Source: a virus. Taken from it: 64,000 nucleotides of DNA. The notes beneath the pieces are model-generated. The model ran no database searches and had not been told where the DNA came from. It saw only the letters and a list, made by a program, of their open reading frames with translations. The DNA is taken from positions 157,124 through 221,123 of the IMG/VR virus record IMGVR_UViG_3300006931_000029; one strand, written 5' to 3'. Position numbers and translations under genes: made by a program. Shown here piece after piece: positions 39,436 through 47,405 of this stretch (positions within the stretch are counted from its first letter, which is position 1; each line of letters starts with the position of its first letter).

Positions 39436-39749
39436 TGTGGTGGATTCGATGTATTGGGCGTGGTTGAATTCCATCGACCAGTTTGACCGGTTTGCACGGT
39501 CTTCTTCACCTTCAAATTCGATCTTCCTTTGAGGAGGATTGCCCACGCCACCCGCCAAAAGACCTTGAACAAACGCCATCTAGCGCTACGAGTTGTAGCG
39601 GTGATGCGATAAAGATTGTGCTCTCCGGTGTCGACGACCATCTCAGTTTGAATAGAATCCATGCACCGCTCGGCGCTCCTGAACGCGTTGTCGACTTCTC
39701 GCATGGCTTTGTCCATGTGTCGAGATACGTCTTTCCAGTCCTGGTTCAT
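39432..39749 (-). CDS. Hypothetical basic protein, 105 aa
   Basis: MNQDWKDVSRHMDKAMREVD, a helix, then RSARWRLFKVFWRVAWAILL, which may be amphipathic. ATG 39749 overlaps the stop of the 16-codon leader frame as ATGA, so its translation may depend on that leader. Confidence 0.6.
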   Translation of the reverse strand: MNQDWKDVSRHMDKAMREVDNAFRSAERCMDSIQTEMVVDTGEHNLYRITATTRSARWRLFKVFWRVAWAILLKGRSNLKVKKTVQTGQTGRWNSTTPNTSNPPQ

Positions 39750-39796
39750 GGCAATAGCCCAAGACGGGCCGGCTTGAATGTTGGAACAATTCCCAT
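39746..39796 (-). CDS. 16-residue leader peptide candidate
   Basis: MGIVPTFKPARLGLLP ends in an ATGA overlap with the next gene. Its ATG lies 9-10 bases after a weak -10-like box, the usual position of start codons at these elements. Too short to judge by composition. Confidence 0.4.
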   Translation of the reverse strand: MGIVPTFKPARLGLLP

Positions 39797-39806
39797 GTGG
39801 CCAAGA

Positions 39807-39834
39807 ACTTGTCCTGGCCAAACGGAAATGTAAA
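39807..39834 (-). promoter_or_regulatory. Weak copy of the leaderless-type promoter
   Basis: TTTACA at 39829-39834, 16 bases, then ACAAGT at 39807-39812 (or CAAGTT with 17). It leads to the 16-codon frame at 39796. Confidence 0.35.
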
Positions 39835-39836
39835 CA

Positions 39837-40235
39837 TCAAACCTGAACGATTGCTACAAATTTTCCGCCACCAAAATCCAAGACCATCTCGTTGTCCGAC
39901 TCTTGATCGAATTCACTGGCTTGGTCTGAGGTAATCAGGTAGACGTAGTAAGAACCGACCATCAAGCAGGTCTTGCCTTGGGCATCAACCAGCGGAAATC
40001 CACGCGCGATCTCTCCAAGGATGGGTTTCTCACCAGACCGGAACTGCGGTGGCACGGCGTTAGTCTTTCGCATGCCCACCAGTAGTTTGCCAACGTTGGC
40101 CTGAAGTGTTTCGCGAATCTTTTCGGCGTGAGCTTTATCTGGCTGAGGTTCCGTTGGTTGGACGTCGGACGGCTTGACGGCTTCGACCGCAGGTTGAGTA
40201 GCCTCAATCGGATTTGTTTTGCGTTTTCTGGCCAT
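39837..40235 (-). CDS. Hypothetical protein, 132 aa
   Basis: Basic and Pro-rich start (MARKRKTNPIEATQPAVEAV), then SYYVYLITSDQASEFDQESD and a strand at the end (GGGKFVAIVQV). Follows the LemA pair in the same operon. No family recognised. Confidence 0.65.
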   Translation of the reverse strand: MARKRKTNPIEATQPAVEAVKPSDVQPTEPQPDKAHAEKIRETLQANVGKLLVGMRKTNAVPPQFRSGEKPILGEIARGFPLVDAQGKTCLMVGSYYVYLITSDQASEFDQESDNEMVLDFGGGKFVAIVQV

Positions 40236-40242
40236 GAGATAA

Positions 40243-41433
40243 CTACCACTCCCGTCGCTGTGCGCGCGGCATACTTTGCCACTCTTTCGCGATCTTCTTA
40301 AACTCATTCGCATTTGCCCACCACCAGAAAAGCGACTGAGCGATAACGGCTACGACGAGATAGGTTACAATCGACCAAGTTGGAGCAGGAACTCGAATGT
40401 AATCGAACTTCTTCCAATCCTTGATGACGTAGTCGGCCTTGATCTCCGCCTCGATGAGCGGCAGCGTTGCTTCAGAGATTCCCTTTTCAAGGATGAGTGA
40501 TTCGAGTTGGCGTAGACACGTTTTCTTTTCAGTCCAGCCGAAAGCTCGCACCCATGTCGGCGCTGAATTGAGCCCGCCCCAGCAGATAACGACATCATTC
40601 TTCTTTCCACCGATCCACGCAGCTTCTTGCCATTGACCAGCCATGCTATCCCGATCCCCGAAGCCAACCAGTATTACGTTCACTTTCTTGGTCGGACCGA
40701 GCCTGGCGTTCATCTGGTCGAAGGCGAACAGGTTGACGAGAGTTGCTGATCCGAGCAATCGATCCGACATGAACGCGTTCTTGTTTTCAGGATAAGGAAA
40801 GACCTTAGTTCCAACCGGCACTGGAGAATACGAGAACGTGGTTGGAGTCGCCTTGATCCTATTCTCAAATGAGACGAGTTTCGTAACCGGCCAAATGTAG
40901 CCGGTTTTGTTGTTCATGACATAGTCGTTCGGATCGCCACCGATCATCTTCGAGGCATGTTCGCCGGTCGTGCGCTTGCCAGGAACGGCCTTTACGCCAC
41001 CCCACGTTTTTGCGATCGTGTAATACTCGTCTTTGCTGATCGAATGGCTCGTGTCGATGTTGCTGTTGACGTGATACTCGTCGTCGTGCCAGCGGCGTTC
41101 ACTTGACCAGTGGTCGAATACCTGGCGCGTGCTGTACTCCGGATTGCCCTTCGAATCGGTGCCGGACTGGTAAGTCTCGGTGCGGTAAACAGCTTCCTCG
41201 TAGTACTCCTGCCAGCGACCGATGTGGCGACCATCCACTAGCTGTCCGCTCCACGTCTCCACGTCTGACGTTTGGCCGAACAACGCCATCGCATGGAAAA
41301 TTCCGGCCATGGCGAATCCGATCGCCGTGCCGCCCAACCATTCCTGCCAGACCACCTGCTTGCCGGTGGCCCACAGAAGACCGCCGACAAGAAATGGAAT
41401 GACAGCGAAGACGTAGAACCAAATGACGTCCAC
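40243..41433 (-). CDS. Large membrane protein partnered with LemA
   Basis: 396 residues. Two or three N-terminal helices (FYVFAVIPFLVGGLLWATGK, then GTAIGFAMAGIFHAMALFGQ), a long soluble region rich in Trp/Tyr (about 60-345), and a C-terminal helix (SIVTYLVVAVIAQSLFWWWA). The soluble part includes VNVILVGFGDRDSMAGQWQE, and GGLNSAPTWVRAFGW. I recall similar LemA/membrane-protein pairs in large phages, but no function is established. One base from LemA. Confidence 0.75.
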   Translation of the reverse strand: MDVIWFYVFAVIPFLVGGLLWATGKQVVWQEWLGGTAIGFAMAGIFHAMALFGQTSDVETWSGQLVDGRHIGRWQEYYEEAVYRTETYQSGTDSKGNPEYSTRQVFDHWSSERRWHDDEYHVNSNIDTSHSISKDEYYTIAKTWGGVKAVPGKRTTGEHASKMIGGDPNDYVMNNKTGYIWPVTKLVSFENRIKATPTTFSYSPVPVGTKVFPYPENKNAFMSDRLLGSATLVNLFAFDQMNARLGPTKKVNVILVGFGDRDSMAGQWQEAAWIGGKKNDVVICWGGLNSAPTWVRAFGWTEKKTCLRQLESLILEKGISEATLPLIEAEIKADYVIKDWKKFDYIRVPAPTWSIVTYLVVAVIAQSLFWWWANANEFKKIAKEWQSMPRAQRREW

Positions 41434-41434
41434 G

Positions 41435-41986
41435 TTATTTCTTCTTGAGGTCGACGTCGTCGTCCTTGCCGGTCTTGAACGCAGTATCGGTTCTAGACGA
41501 GGTGACGAGCTTCACGTTGATCTTCTCGAAGCCGAACATTCGCAACAGGATATTGGAGGGAAAGACGTCGAGCATCGTGTTGTACTCTCGGCCGATGTCG
41601 ACTAGAGCCACCTGATTTGCTGTCCACTCGTCGCGAGAACCAGTGATGATGTTTTGCAGATTCTTGAACACCGACGTATCGACCTGAGGAATCGCCTCAC
41701 GAACGGCATTGATGAACGATCCGCTGTTTCCACCGGATCGGGCTTGAGCATAGCCGACAAAGATTTCCTTCAGCGCGTCCTTCTGCGCGTCGGTCACTTG
41801 GGCCGACTGGCTGATCTTCTTCCACATGTTGTCGAAGACCGTCGTATTCGCTTGCTCCTTGGCAGAGATTTGGTTCTTGAGCGACTGAGCCCGGTTGTAA
41901 ATGCCGACACCCCACATTGCGCCGATGCCAGCGAACAGAATAAAGCCACCGACGAGGATGGCTCCGATGATTAGGAATTTTTTCAT
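41435..41986 (-). CDS. LemA-family membrane protein
   Basis: 183 residues. One N-terminal helix (FLIIGAILVGGFILFAGIGA), then the LemA pattern: YNRAQSLKNQISAKEQANTT, then QVALVDIGREYNTMLDVFPS. LemA proteins are membrane-tethered helical bundles of unknown mechanism, common in bacteria. Here the gene is followed at once by the large membrane protein, suggesting a complex. Confidence 0.85.
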   Translation of the reverse strand: MKKFLIIGAILVGGFILFAGIGAMWGVGIYNRAQSLKNQISAKEQANTTVFDNMWKKISQSAQVTDAQKDALKEIFVGYAQARSGGNSGSFINAVREAIPQVDTSVFKNLQNIITGSRDEWTANQVALVDIGREYNTMLDVFPSNILLRMFGFEKINVKLVTSSRTDTAFKTGKDDDVDLKKK

Positions 41987-42002
41987 GTTTTGTTGGATAA
42001 AA

Positions 42003-42293
42003 TCAGCTGAGAGCTTCGATGACGAGAACGGTTTTGCCGGCTTCGGCAGTTTTGCTCACACCTCGATCTAGTTCGGCAAGGCGCATGTACGACGGACCTT
42101 CCCACGAGTAGTAGTAGGCTCCGGTTGCATTCACCCAATCCAGAATGGCCTTGTTCCAGATGTCGGGATCGATTCCCATCCACTTGTTTTGACCAAACAA
42201 CGCGTCGAGCAGAGTGCAAACGTGAACGACGGAGACGCCATCACGGGTTTCTTCAGTCACAGCTTCCACGGTAACCGTATTAACAGAGCTCAT
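42003..42293 (-). CDS. Hypothetical protein, 96 aa
   Basis: MSSVNTVTVEAVTEETRDGV, then DIWNKAILDWVNATGAYYYS and a strand (GKTVLVIEALS). First gene of the LemA operon, with ATG eight bases after the -10-like box. Confidence 0.65.
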   Translation of the reverse strand: MSSVNTVTVEAVTEETRDGVSVVHVCTLLDALFGQNKWMGIDPDIWNKAILDWVNATGAYYYSWEGPSYMRLAELDRGVSKTAEAGKTVLVIEALS

Positions 42294-42301
42294 TGCCCAC
42301 G

Positions 42302-42329
42302 ATTCAAACAACTTAAGGGAAAATGTAAA
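42302..42329 (-). promoter_or_regulatory. Leaderless-type promoter of the LemA operon
   Basis: TTTACA at 42324-42329 and TTGAAT at 42302-42307 with a 16-base spacer; eight bases to ATG 42293. Confidence 0.6.
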
Positions 42330-42334
42330 CAAAA

Positions 42335-42745
42335 ATGTTTACGGACTTGGAGGTTCTTTCTGGCGTGCATTTCGTCACCATTTACACTAAGGTTGGCCCG
42401 AAGCTATCGAACTGGCTGACGGCGAAAGGTGTGACCGACGACGAGTGGTTGAAGTGGTGTCTTCGAGACCGAGATTCGAAGGACTTCACCGCAATTGTCG
42501 ATGAGCTGGAAGAGGCAGCAACAGCTGCCGAGGTCTTAGTTTCGCCGATCCTTGAGGTGGAACGCTACATCATGGAATCCACGGAGAAAGTCGAACTGCT
42601 TATTGAACGCAGAAAGCTGGTATTAACGTCGAGACCGAAGCACTACGCTAGCTCGGAACTCATTTCGAGATTCATCTCAAAGTGGTTTGAGATTTTGGAC
42701 AAAGAAGCCGCTAGCGATCTTTCCGCCACACGACCCACTTCTTAA
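42335..42745 (+). CDS. Plus-strand hypothetical helical protein, 136 aa
   Basis: MFTDLEVLSGVHFVTIYTKV followed by long helices (RYIMESTEKVELLIERRKLV). It diverges from the LemA operon and overlaps the 3' end of the sigma gene by 35 bases, tail to tail. Composition is protein-like, and no better minus-strand gene occupies the space. Ribosome site weak. Confidence 0.6.
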   Translation: MFTDLEVLSGVHFVTIYTKVGPKLSNWLTAKGVTDDEWLKWCLRDRDSKDFTAIVDELEEAATAAEVLVSPILEVERYIMESTEKVELLIERRKLVLTSRPKHYASSELISRFISKWFEILDKEAASDLSATRPTS

Positions 42746-43619
42746 GCTGGTTGATAGCGTCCTGCCGTATCTGACAGATACGCGATTCAGTGACCTTGAA
42801 CTCCTCAGCTATCTGCCACAGTCGCATGCCCTCGAAGTAGTTCATCCGCAAGATGGTTTGCCATTGGTCGGGTAACCGGCTGATGTGGGTTTTCAGCAAG
42901 CCAACCAGCTCTGCTTCCTGCATTGAGTCTCTTGCAAGAACGTCCTGGGTGTCTGCCAGAGACTCGTGAAGAGATACGCCGTGTTCCTCACTTTCGCTGA
43001 TGAAATCGATAGACGTGAACGTTTGAGGACGGGCTTCTTCGACCATTTTTCTGTACTCGGTTGGCGTCAAGTTCATCTCGGCCATGATCTCGGTCGCCGT
43101 CGGGTCTCGTTGCAGTTTTTGCGTCAACGTTGCGACAACTTCTTTTAGAACCCGGTTTCTAGCTCGAGCTCGACGAGGAACCCAATCCATCCTCCTAAGC
43201 TCGTCTAGGATAGCTCCTCGAATTCTCATGGAAGCGTACCCTTTGAACGAAGAAGCTCTGGCAGCGTCGTACTTCTTCGCTGCCGCCATCAACCCGGTTA
43301 TTCCTACGCTGTGCAGGTCGTCTGCGTCGATGTGTGCAGGAAGATTTAGTTTGATCCGGTCCACGACCTGTCGGACGAGGTACATGTGTTGCACAAGAAA
43401 ATCTCCGCTAGTTGCCTCCGCGGTTACTTCTTGCCTCTTCCTCTTAGGTTTAACGATCAGCTCGTGAGGAGCTTGGTTCACCTGCTCCCTAGGAACGACC
43501 GGTTGAAAAATGTCAAGGCGGTGCCGAGGCGCCACCATGATCGGTGGACCGTCGACGACAACTTGAATAATCTCGAAAGCGTCGTCCTCGACTGTGAGTA
43601 GGACGAGCGTTGAGTTCAC
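42711..43619 (-). CDS. FliA/WhiG-type RNA polymerase sigma factor
   Basis: 302 residues. Region 2 (about 75-150): LPAHIDADDLHSVGITGLMA, KKYDAARASSFKGYASMRIR, GAILDELRRMDWVPRRAR. Region 3 (155-205): QKLQRDPTATEIMAEMNLTP. Region 4 (235-297): MRLWQIAEEFKVTESRICQI. All match the sigma-28 family, which lacks region 1.1. Residues 1-72 are an extra N-terminal part not found in FliA and might bind polymerase or an anti-sigma. The next gene downstream is on the opposite strand. Coupled by ATGA to the DUF2325-like gene upstream. It could drive phage-specific promoters. Confidence 0.9.
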   Translation of the reverse strand: MNSTLVLLTVEDDAFEIIQVVVDGPPIMVAPRHRLDIFQPVVPREQVNQAPHELIVKPKRKRQEVTAEATSGDFLVQHMYLVRQVVDRIKLNLPAHIDADDLHSVGITGLMAAAKKYDAARASSFKGYASMRIRGAILDELRRMDWVPRRARARNRVLKEVVATLTQKLQRDPTATEIMAEMNLTPTEYRKMVEEARPQTFTSIDFISESEEHGVSLHESLADTQDVLARDSMQEAELVGLLKTHISRLPDQWQTILRMNYFEGMRLWQIAEEFKVTESRICQIRQDAINQLKKWVVWRKDR

Positions 43620-44464
43620 GACATGGAGTTGAGGTCCACGAGTTTTCGCATAACATCCTCCACCGTGTCGCAGTGGATGACGCGATCCTTCGAGGAAAAC
43701 TTCTTTTGAATCTGTTCGACTTGAAAACGCGTGATGAGTCCGTCCATAATGACGGCGTAATCGACCACAACGGCAGGAGTGTTTCTGGTATTGGCGTCGC
43801 AGAACGTGGCGTCTATTCTCAAGAGGTTTTTGGACTTCTCTTGCACGATAGACTGAGCTGTCGGTAACAATCCAAGAACCAGCACCCGACGTCGACCATC
43901 CTCAGCGGGACTCGGGTCGACGACCGAAGCAGCCTTGATGACGATCGGCTCCGGCACAGGCGCAACAGCTTCCACTCTGACCACTTCTGGCGGTAACTTT
44001 GGAAGGGATGGTAGACCAACGCCGGACTTGAGCAAGCGGTCCAGGGCAAAGCCGTACAACACCGGCGTAGGAACCTCGGCAAGGATACGTGTGAGGTCCG
44101 GCTTTTCTGCCTTTGGCACTCTGAACTCGATGACGAACGGCGCGCCTGCTGGTTTAGAAGGAGCAGCCGACACTTCGACTTCGGGCTCAGGAGTCGGTCG
44201 CGGTGCGCTGACGGGTGCAGCTCCACCGGCCACAGACCTGTCAAAGTAGCGCTTCTCGAACTGCTTTAAGGCCATCTTGATGTCGTTCTGGGCTTCCCAG
44301 TTCAACAGAGAAAATGCTTTGATGTCTCGGCGCCGTTCTGGAGGAAAGGCCTCTTCCATCGCCTTAGTGAGAACCTCGGTGATCGGCGCCATCATATCGC
44401 GAATGCGCGCTTCGAGGAATTTCTCAGCTAGGGCTTTTGTCTCAGCGGGTGTCCATCGGATCAT
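43616..44464 (-). CDS. DUF2325-like protein with Pro-rich linker
   Basis: 282 residues. Helical N-terminus, then a Pro/Ala/Val-rich linker (about 80-110). The C-terminal 85 residues, RRRVLVLGLLPTAQSIVQEK, DYAVIMDGLITRFQVEQIQK and VIHCDTVEDVMRKLVDL, resemble the DUF2325-type domain seen near replication and regulation genes on plasmids and phages ('v.v.G..p.q......aD.vi.m...i'). The stop overlaps the sigma gene, so it could regulate the sigma factor. Confidence 0.65.
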   Translation of the reverse strand: MIRWTPAETKALAEKFLEARIRDMMAPITEVLTKAMEEAFPPERRRDIKAFSLLNWEAQNDIKMALKQFEKRYFDRSVAGGAAPVSAPRPTPEPEVEVSAAPSKPAGAPFVIEFRVPKAEKPDLTRILAEVPTPVLYGFALDRLLKSGVGLPSLPKLPPEVVRVEAVAPVPEPIVIKAASVVDPSPAEDGRRRVLVLGLLPTAQSIVQEKSKNLLRIDATFCDANTRNTPAVVVDYAVIMDGLITRFQVEQIQKKFSSKDRVIHCDTVEDVMRKLVDLNSMS

Positions 44465-44470
44465 CGTGGC

Positions 44471-45226
44471 CTAGATTGGGTTGTAGCCAAGAACTGGAGT
44501 CCACTTTGTCGAGAGTCTTTTCAAGTCTCGGGCGACTAGAGCGTTGTCGAACAGCGCGTGATTGTTTTGAATTGAACCGAATTTGAAGTGAAGACAGTCC
44601 ATCCCGAGCAGCACACTCTGAAGTCCGGCATGCTTTGCCTTAAGAGCGTAGTCGTCCCACCAGTACCATCCTTCGTAGTCCATGTCAGGACCGCCGATTT
44701 TTTCGATGAGCTTTCTGGTATAGACAACCGGACCTGTGTTCATCTGAGACCGAGGAACATATTCGCCGATGGCAAGCTTCTTCCTTGCCGTATCCGACGA
44801 ACTGAATGGCGATGACACCATGTTAGTGTAGTTTCGCTCGTAACCGTCGCGACCGCTGATCCATCCTAGGTTGTCACCGTACTCTTCCATGATCCGGCGG
44901 ATGTCGTCGACGATGGTTTTACCTACGAATTTGTTGTCGTCGTGAGGCACGATTAGATAGTCACAGTCGGTGTCCATGAACCGACTGATAAGACGGCTGT
45001 GGACGCCGTGCTCCAGGACGTGAGTGCTTGAAGAATCGTACGACCACGAGTAGTCGATCAGGAGAGTGGGCGCTAGCTCGAGGAAATTGAGCATCGACCG
45101 GTCAGTGCACGCCTCGAAAAAGAAAGAGACGTGACTGCCCTTTGGGAAACAATCGGTAATGCCGGTGATCATCCACTCGATCATGTCCTGCTTGCCGAAA
45201 ACGCCAACACCAATCATTGCCTTCAT
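44471..45226 (-). CDS. GT2-like glycosyltransferase
   Basis: 251 residues from ATG 45226, ATGA-coupled to the methyltransferase. Motifs include DTDCDYLIVPHDDNKFVGKT (an Asp-rich metal site), NTGPVVYTRKLIEKIGGPDM, and YWWDDYALKAKHAGL (a WWDD/ED-type catalytic motif), as in GT-A family 2 enzymes. Likely acts on a surface polysaccharide or glycoprotein. The sixteen extra in-frame residues upstream were rejected. Confidence 0.8.
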   Translation of the reverse strand: MKAMIGVGVFGKQDMIEWMITGITDCFPKGSHVSFFFEACTDRSMLNFLELAPTLLIDYSWSYDSSSTHVLEHGVHSRLISRFMDTDCDYLIVPHDDNKFVGKTIVDDIRRIMEEYGDNLGWISGRDGYERNYTNMVSSPFSSSDTARKKLAIGEYVPRSQMNTGPVVYTRKLIEKIGGPDMDYEGWYWWDDYALKAKHAGLQSVLLGMDCLHFKFGSIQNNHALFDNALVARDLKRLSTKWTPVLGYNPI

Positions 45227-45786
45227 AGTTTTTTCGCGACGGTTAGCGAAAAACCTTCGCCGATGATTTGCCACGCAGATTGGTCGTAGACTTTTTCCTG
45301 AGCAACTCTCGACGGTCCAGGATGGAACTTAGGTCCTCCTGGCCGTGACATTCTGGAATCATGAATAGCGAAGATTCCTCCCTGCTTAAGTAAGGGAACC
45401 CATTGGTTGTAGTCTCTCAGCACCGCCTCGTAAGCATGGTCGCCGTCGATAAACAAGAAGTCCAGTGGTTCTGTCCACGTAGGAGCAATCTTTTCCGAGA
45501 AATCTTTGACAAACGTCCAGCGCGAACCGAACGGCTTGAGATTGTTCAGCAGGCGTGGTTCATTACCCTTAAGGCTTGACTCCATTGAATCAGCGACTAG
45601 TGGATCGACTGACGTGAGATGAAGATCGGACACTGTCAAGATAACGCACGAGCTGAATCCGTCAAGACAGCCAATCTCTACGCCCTTGCCGCCGACTCCG
45701 GCTAAAACACGTTTGAACAGATCGCATTCTTCACCAGCAAGTCCGGAAAACGTGAGCGGGTCAAGATGCGGGATTTCGAGTGCCAT
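45223..45786 (-). CDS. Class I SAM-dependent methyltransferase
   Basis: 187 residues from ATG 45786, behind AGGTAGGAAA. VEIGCLDGFSSCVIL is motif I, and LDFLFIDGDHAYEAVLRDYN with QGGIFAIHDSRM is typical of the Methyltransf_24/cephalosporin-hydroxylase-like group, which often methylates sugars. Directly coupled to the glycosyltransferase, so the pair probably builds and caps one glycan. Confidence 0.85.
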   Translation of the reverse strand: MALEIPHLDPLTFSGLAGEECDLFKRVLAGVGGKGVEIGCLDGFSSCVILTVSDLHLTSVDPLVADSMESSLKGNEPRLLNNLKPFGSRWTFVKDFSEKIAPTWTEPLDFLFIDGDHAYEAVLRDYNQWVPLLKQGGIFAIHDSRMSRPGGPKFHPGPSRVAQEKVYDQSAWQIIGEGFSLTVAKKL

Positions 45787-46012
45787 TTTCCTACCTAAGG
45801 ACAGCAAACCGGCGCAAGAACAAAAACTAGCGATCCAGGTTTCAACCCAGACTATGAAGTTTCATCGGATAAATCAAGGATGTTCAACGCTTAACCAATA
45901 GGTATGAATGGAACCATTGCTTACCTGATGGAACTAACGCTACGATGATCTATCGCACTCCCCCTACGTTCGAAAGACTAATTGGCAACGCGCACAGACC
46001 CGCTCAAGACTT
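45787..46012 (-). other. Leader/intergenic gap
   Basis: About 226 bases with no supported gene on either strand. It contains only very short minus-strand frames and no TTTACA element at the right distance. It probably holds the control region or 5' leader of the methyltransferase/glycosyltransferase operon. Confidence 0.4.
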
Positions 46013-46351
46013 CTATGAAGCGTGGCGTGCGAGTTCCAGTATGTCGATCTCCTCGCGGAGACGAAAATACTCCGATGTCCACTCCTTGGAGCCTCTCAAC
46101 ACCCCTATCGAATTGATAGAGCACTGGTGCAGAGAGCACAATGGGCGGAGATAGGGTTCGACAGTACAACCGTTCGCTCCCATGAACGGTAGGTTAGGGT
46201 GATTGGTTGGTTGGAGAGTAATGCCGAAGCGCGTCTGTGCGTAATCTTTGGCCATCTGGCAATACTCTCGGTCGCAACAACGGTTGGGCCGAATCTCCTC
46301 GATGATGTTGCAGTGCGGCGTGCCGCATTTGGCACAGGTATGATCGGCCAT
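46013..46351 (-). CDS. Cys-rich zinc protein, 112 aa
   Basis: MADHTCAKCGTPHCNIIEEI, RPNRCCDREYCQMA, and NLPFMGANGCTVEPYLRPLC with SLHQC match a phage family with up to ten conserved Cys ('CAkCG...CC...YC...G..P.LPFMG..GC...P..RP.C..H.C'). Function unknown. The open frame extends upstream of ATG 46351, but no standard start is better placed. Confidence 0.75.
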   Translation of the reverse strand: MADHTCAKCGTPHCNIIEEIRPNRCCDREYCQMAKDYAQTRFGITLQPTNHPNLPFMGANGCTVEPYLRPLCSLHQCSINSIGVLRGSKEWTSEYFRLREEIDILELARHAS

Positions 46352-46388
46352 CTTTCGCCATAGAGCGATCAGCTCTGGCGTCTCTTGT

Positions 46389-46592
46389 CTAAGAGGTTTG
46401 AGAATCGGTGTGAGGGATTCGGACGACAATGCCTGGTCCGACGGCTTGCTGGTCGTCGATCTTGACGCCGATGGAACGGAGGAATTGCCGGTTTTTCTCG
46501 GCCTGTGGGAATCTGGTTTTGTGTCCGCTGCGGAGGGCATAGGTGGTTTCGACCAGCAGGTCAGTAAGGGTTTTTTCGAGCTCGGTCATCAT
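46389..46592 (-). CDS. Hypothetical protein, 67 aa
   Basis: MMTELEKTLTDLLVETTYAL, helix then strands (GPGIVVRIPHTDSQTS). ATGA-coupled upstream. Confidence 0.6.
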   Translation of the reverse strand: MMTELEKTLTDLLVETTYALRSGHKTRFPQAEKNRQFLRSIGVKIDDQQAVGPGIVVRIPHTDSQTS

Positions 46593-46789
46593 GGCGCTTT
46601 CTTGAGAGAATTCTTGACGTCGCGCCGAAAGCCTTCGCCCTTATCGCACTGGAAGTTGCGACCATTGCCCATGCTGTACGACGTGAGACAAGTCGAGCAG
46701 CGGAATGATCCGCCTTTCGTGCCCTTGGCGTACGGGATAAACTCCCATGTGTGACCGTTAACGTCGGCTGGTTTTTCGTTAGGAAACAT
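46589..46789 (-). CDS. Zinc-ribbon protein, 66 aa
   Basis: GGSFRCSTCLTSYSMGNGRN and FQCDKG give an FRC..C site plus a later Cys. Small and coupled to neighbours. No family recognised. Confidence 0.6.
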   Translation of the reverse strand: MFPNEKPADVNGHTWEFIPYAKGTKGGSFRCSTCLTSYSMGNGRNFQCDKGEGFRRDVKNSLKKAP

Positions 46790-47111
46790 TGGAGAGAGCG
46801 GTTCGGAGTGCCTTGGTTACTTCTACGGCAGAAGGGTACCCGAAAAGGCGTAGTTGATCTCGAACAGCGACAGTTGGTTCGTAAGCCGTTCCGAGAAGTC
46901 TTGGACCACCGACTGACATTGGGACTTGAAGACCGGAGACGATTGCTCCTAGGTTGGCGATGATCTTTTCCTGCTCTGGTGTGAATTGTTTAGGCATGAG
47001 AATGATTGGTCCGCGAGCTGCGATCCGTCCGCAACCTTCGCAAGGATGAGTCAGGTGTGATTTGCAACCTCGATGGTGGCACGGTTCACCGTCTTTTAGA
47101 TGAGACCGCAT
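46779..47111 (-). CDS. Cys/His-rich protein, 110 aa
   Basis: EPCHHRGCKSHLTHPCEGCG is a compact Cys/His cluster that recurs in phages ('CHHRGC.sH..HPCEGCGR'). A helical region follows. Overlaps the downstream gene by 11 bases and the upstream gene by 16. Confidence 0.7.
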   Translation of the reverse strand: MRSHLKDGEPCHHRGCKSHLTHPCEGCGRIAARGPIILMPKQFTPEQEKIIANLGAIVSGLQVPMSVGGPRLLGTAYEPTVAVRDQLRLFGYPSAVEVTKALRTALSNVS

Positions 47112-47350
47112 GCTGCTTCAAGTTCGTGGCCTTCTCGAACTGAGCGCTCGTGCAGCGCTGTTTCGTCTTTCGTGGCTGGACGCATTTTATCGAAGTCGAA
47201 CAACTTGCTGCCGGCCGGTTGGACTACGACGCCGGGAACCCCATCTAGGCGAAACGTTTCGATTCCCAGCGCCATCAAAACGTTGTCGACTCCGACCACG
47301 TCAACCAACGACATCAGGCGTTCTTCTTCGGTCGGGATGTATCGTTCCAT
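47096..47350 (-). CDS. Hypothetical protein, 84 aa
   Basis: MERYIPTEEERLMSLVDVVG, then GVPGVVVQPAGSKLFDFDKM. ATG 47350 is preferred because it lies seven bases after the -10-like TAGGAT. First gene of its operon. Confidence 0.65.
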   Translation of the reverse strand: MERYIPTEEERLMSLVDVVGVDNVLMALGIETFRLDGVPGVVVQPAGSKLFDFDKMRPATKDETALHERSVREGHELEAACGLI

Positions 47351-47357
47351 GACGGCC

Positions 47358-47385
47358 ATCCTACACTTCAGTTGTATTTTGTAAA
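47358..47385 (-). promoter_or_regulatory. Leaderless-type promoter
   Basis: TTTACA at 47380-47385 and TAGGAT at 47358-47363 with a 16-base spacer including GAAGTG; seven bases to ATG 47350. Confidence 0.65.
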
Positions 47386-47405
47386 CAAAAAAGAATAGAA
47401 AAGTT

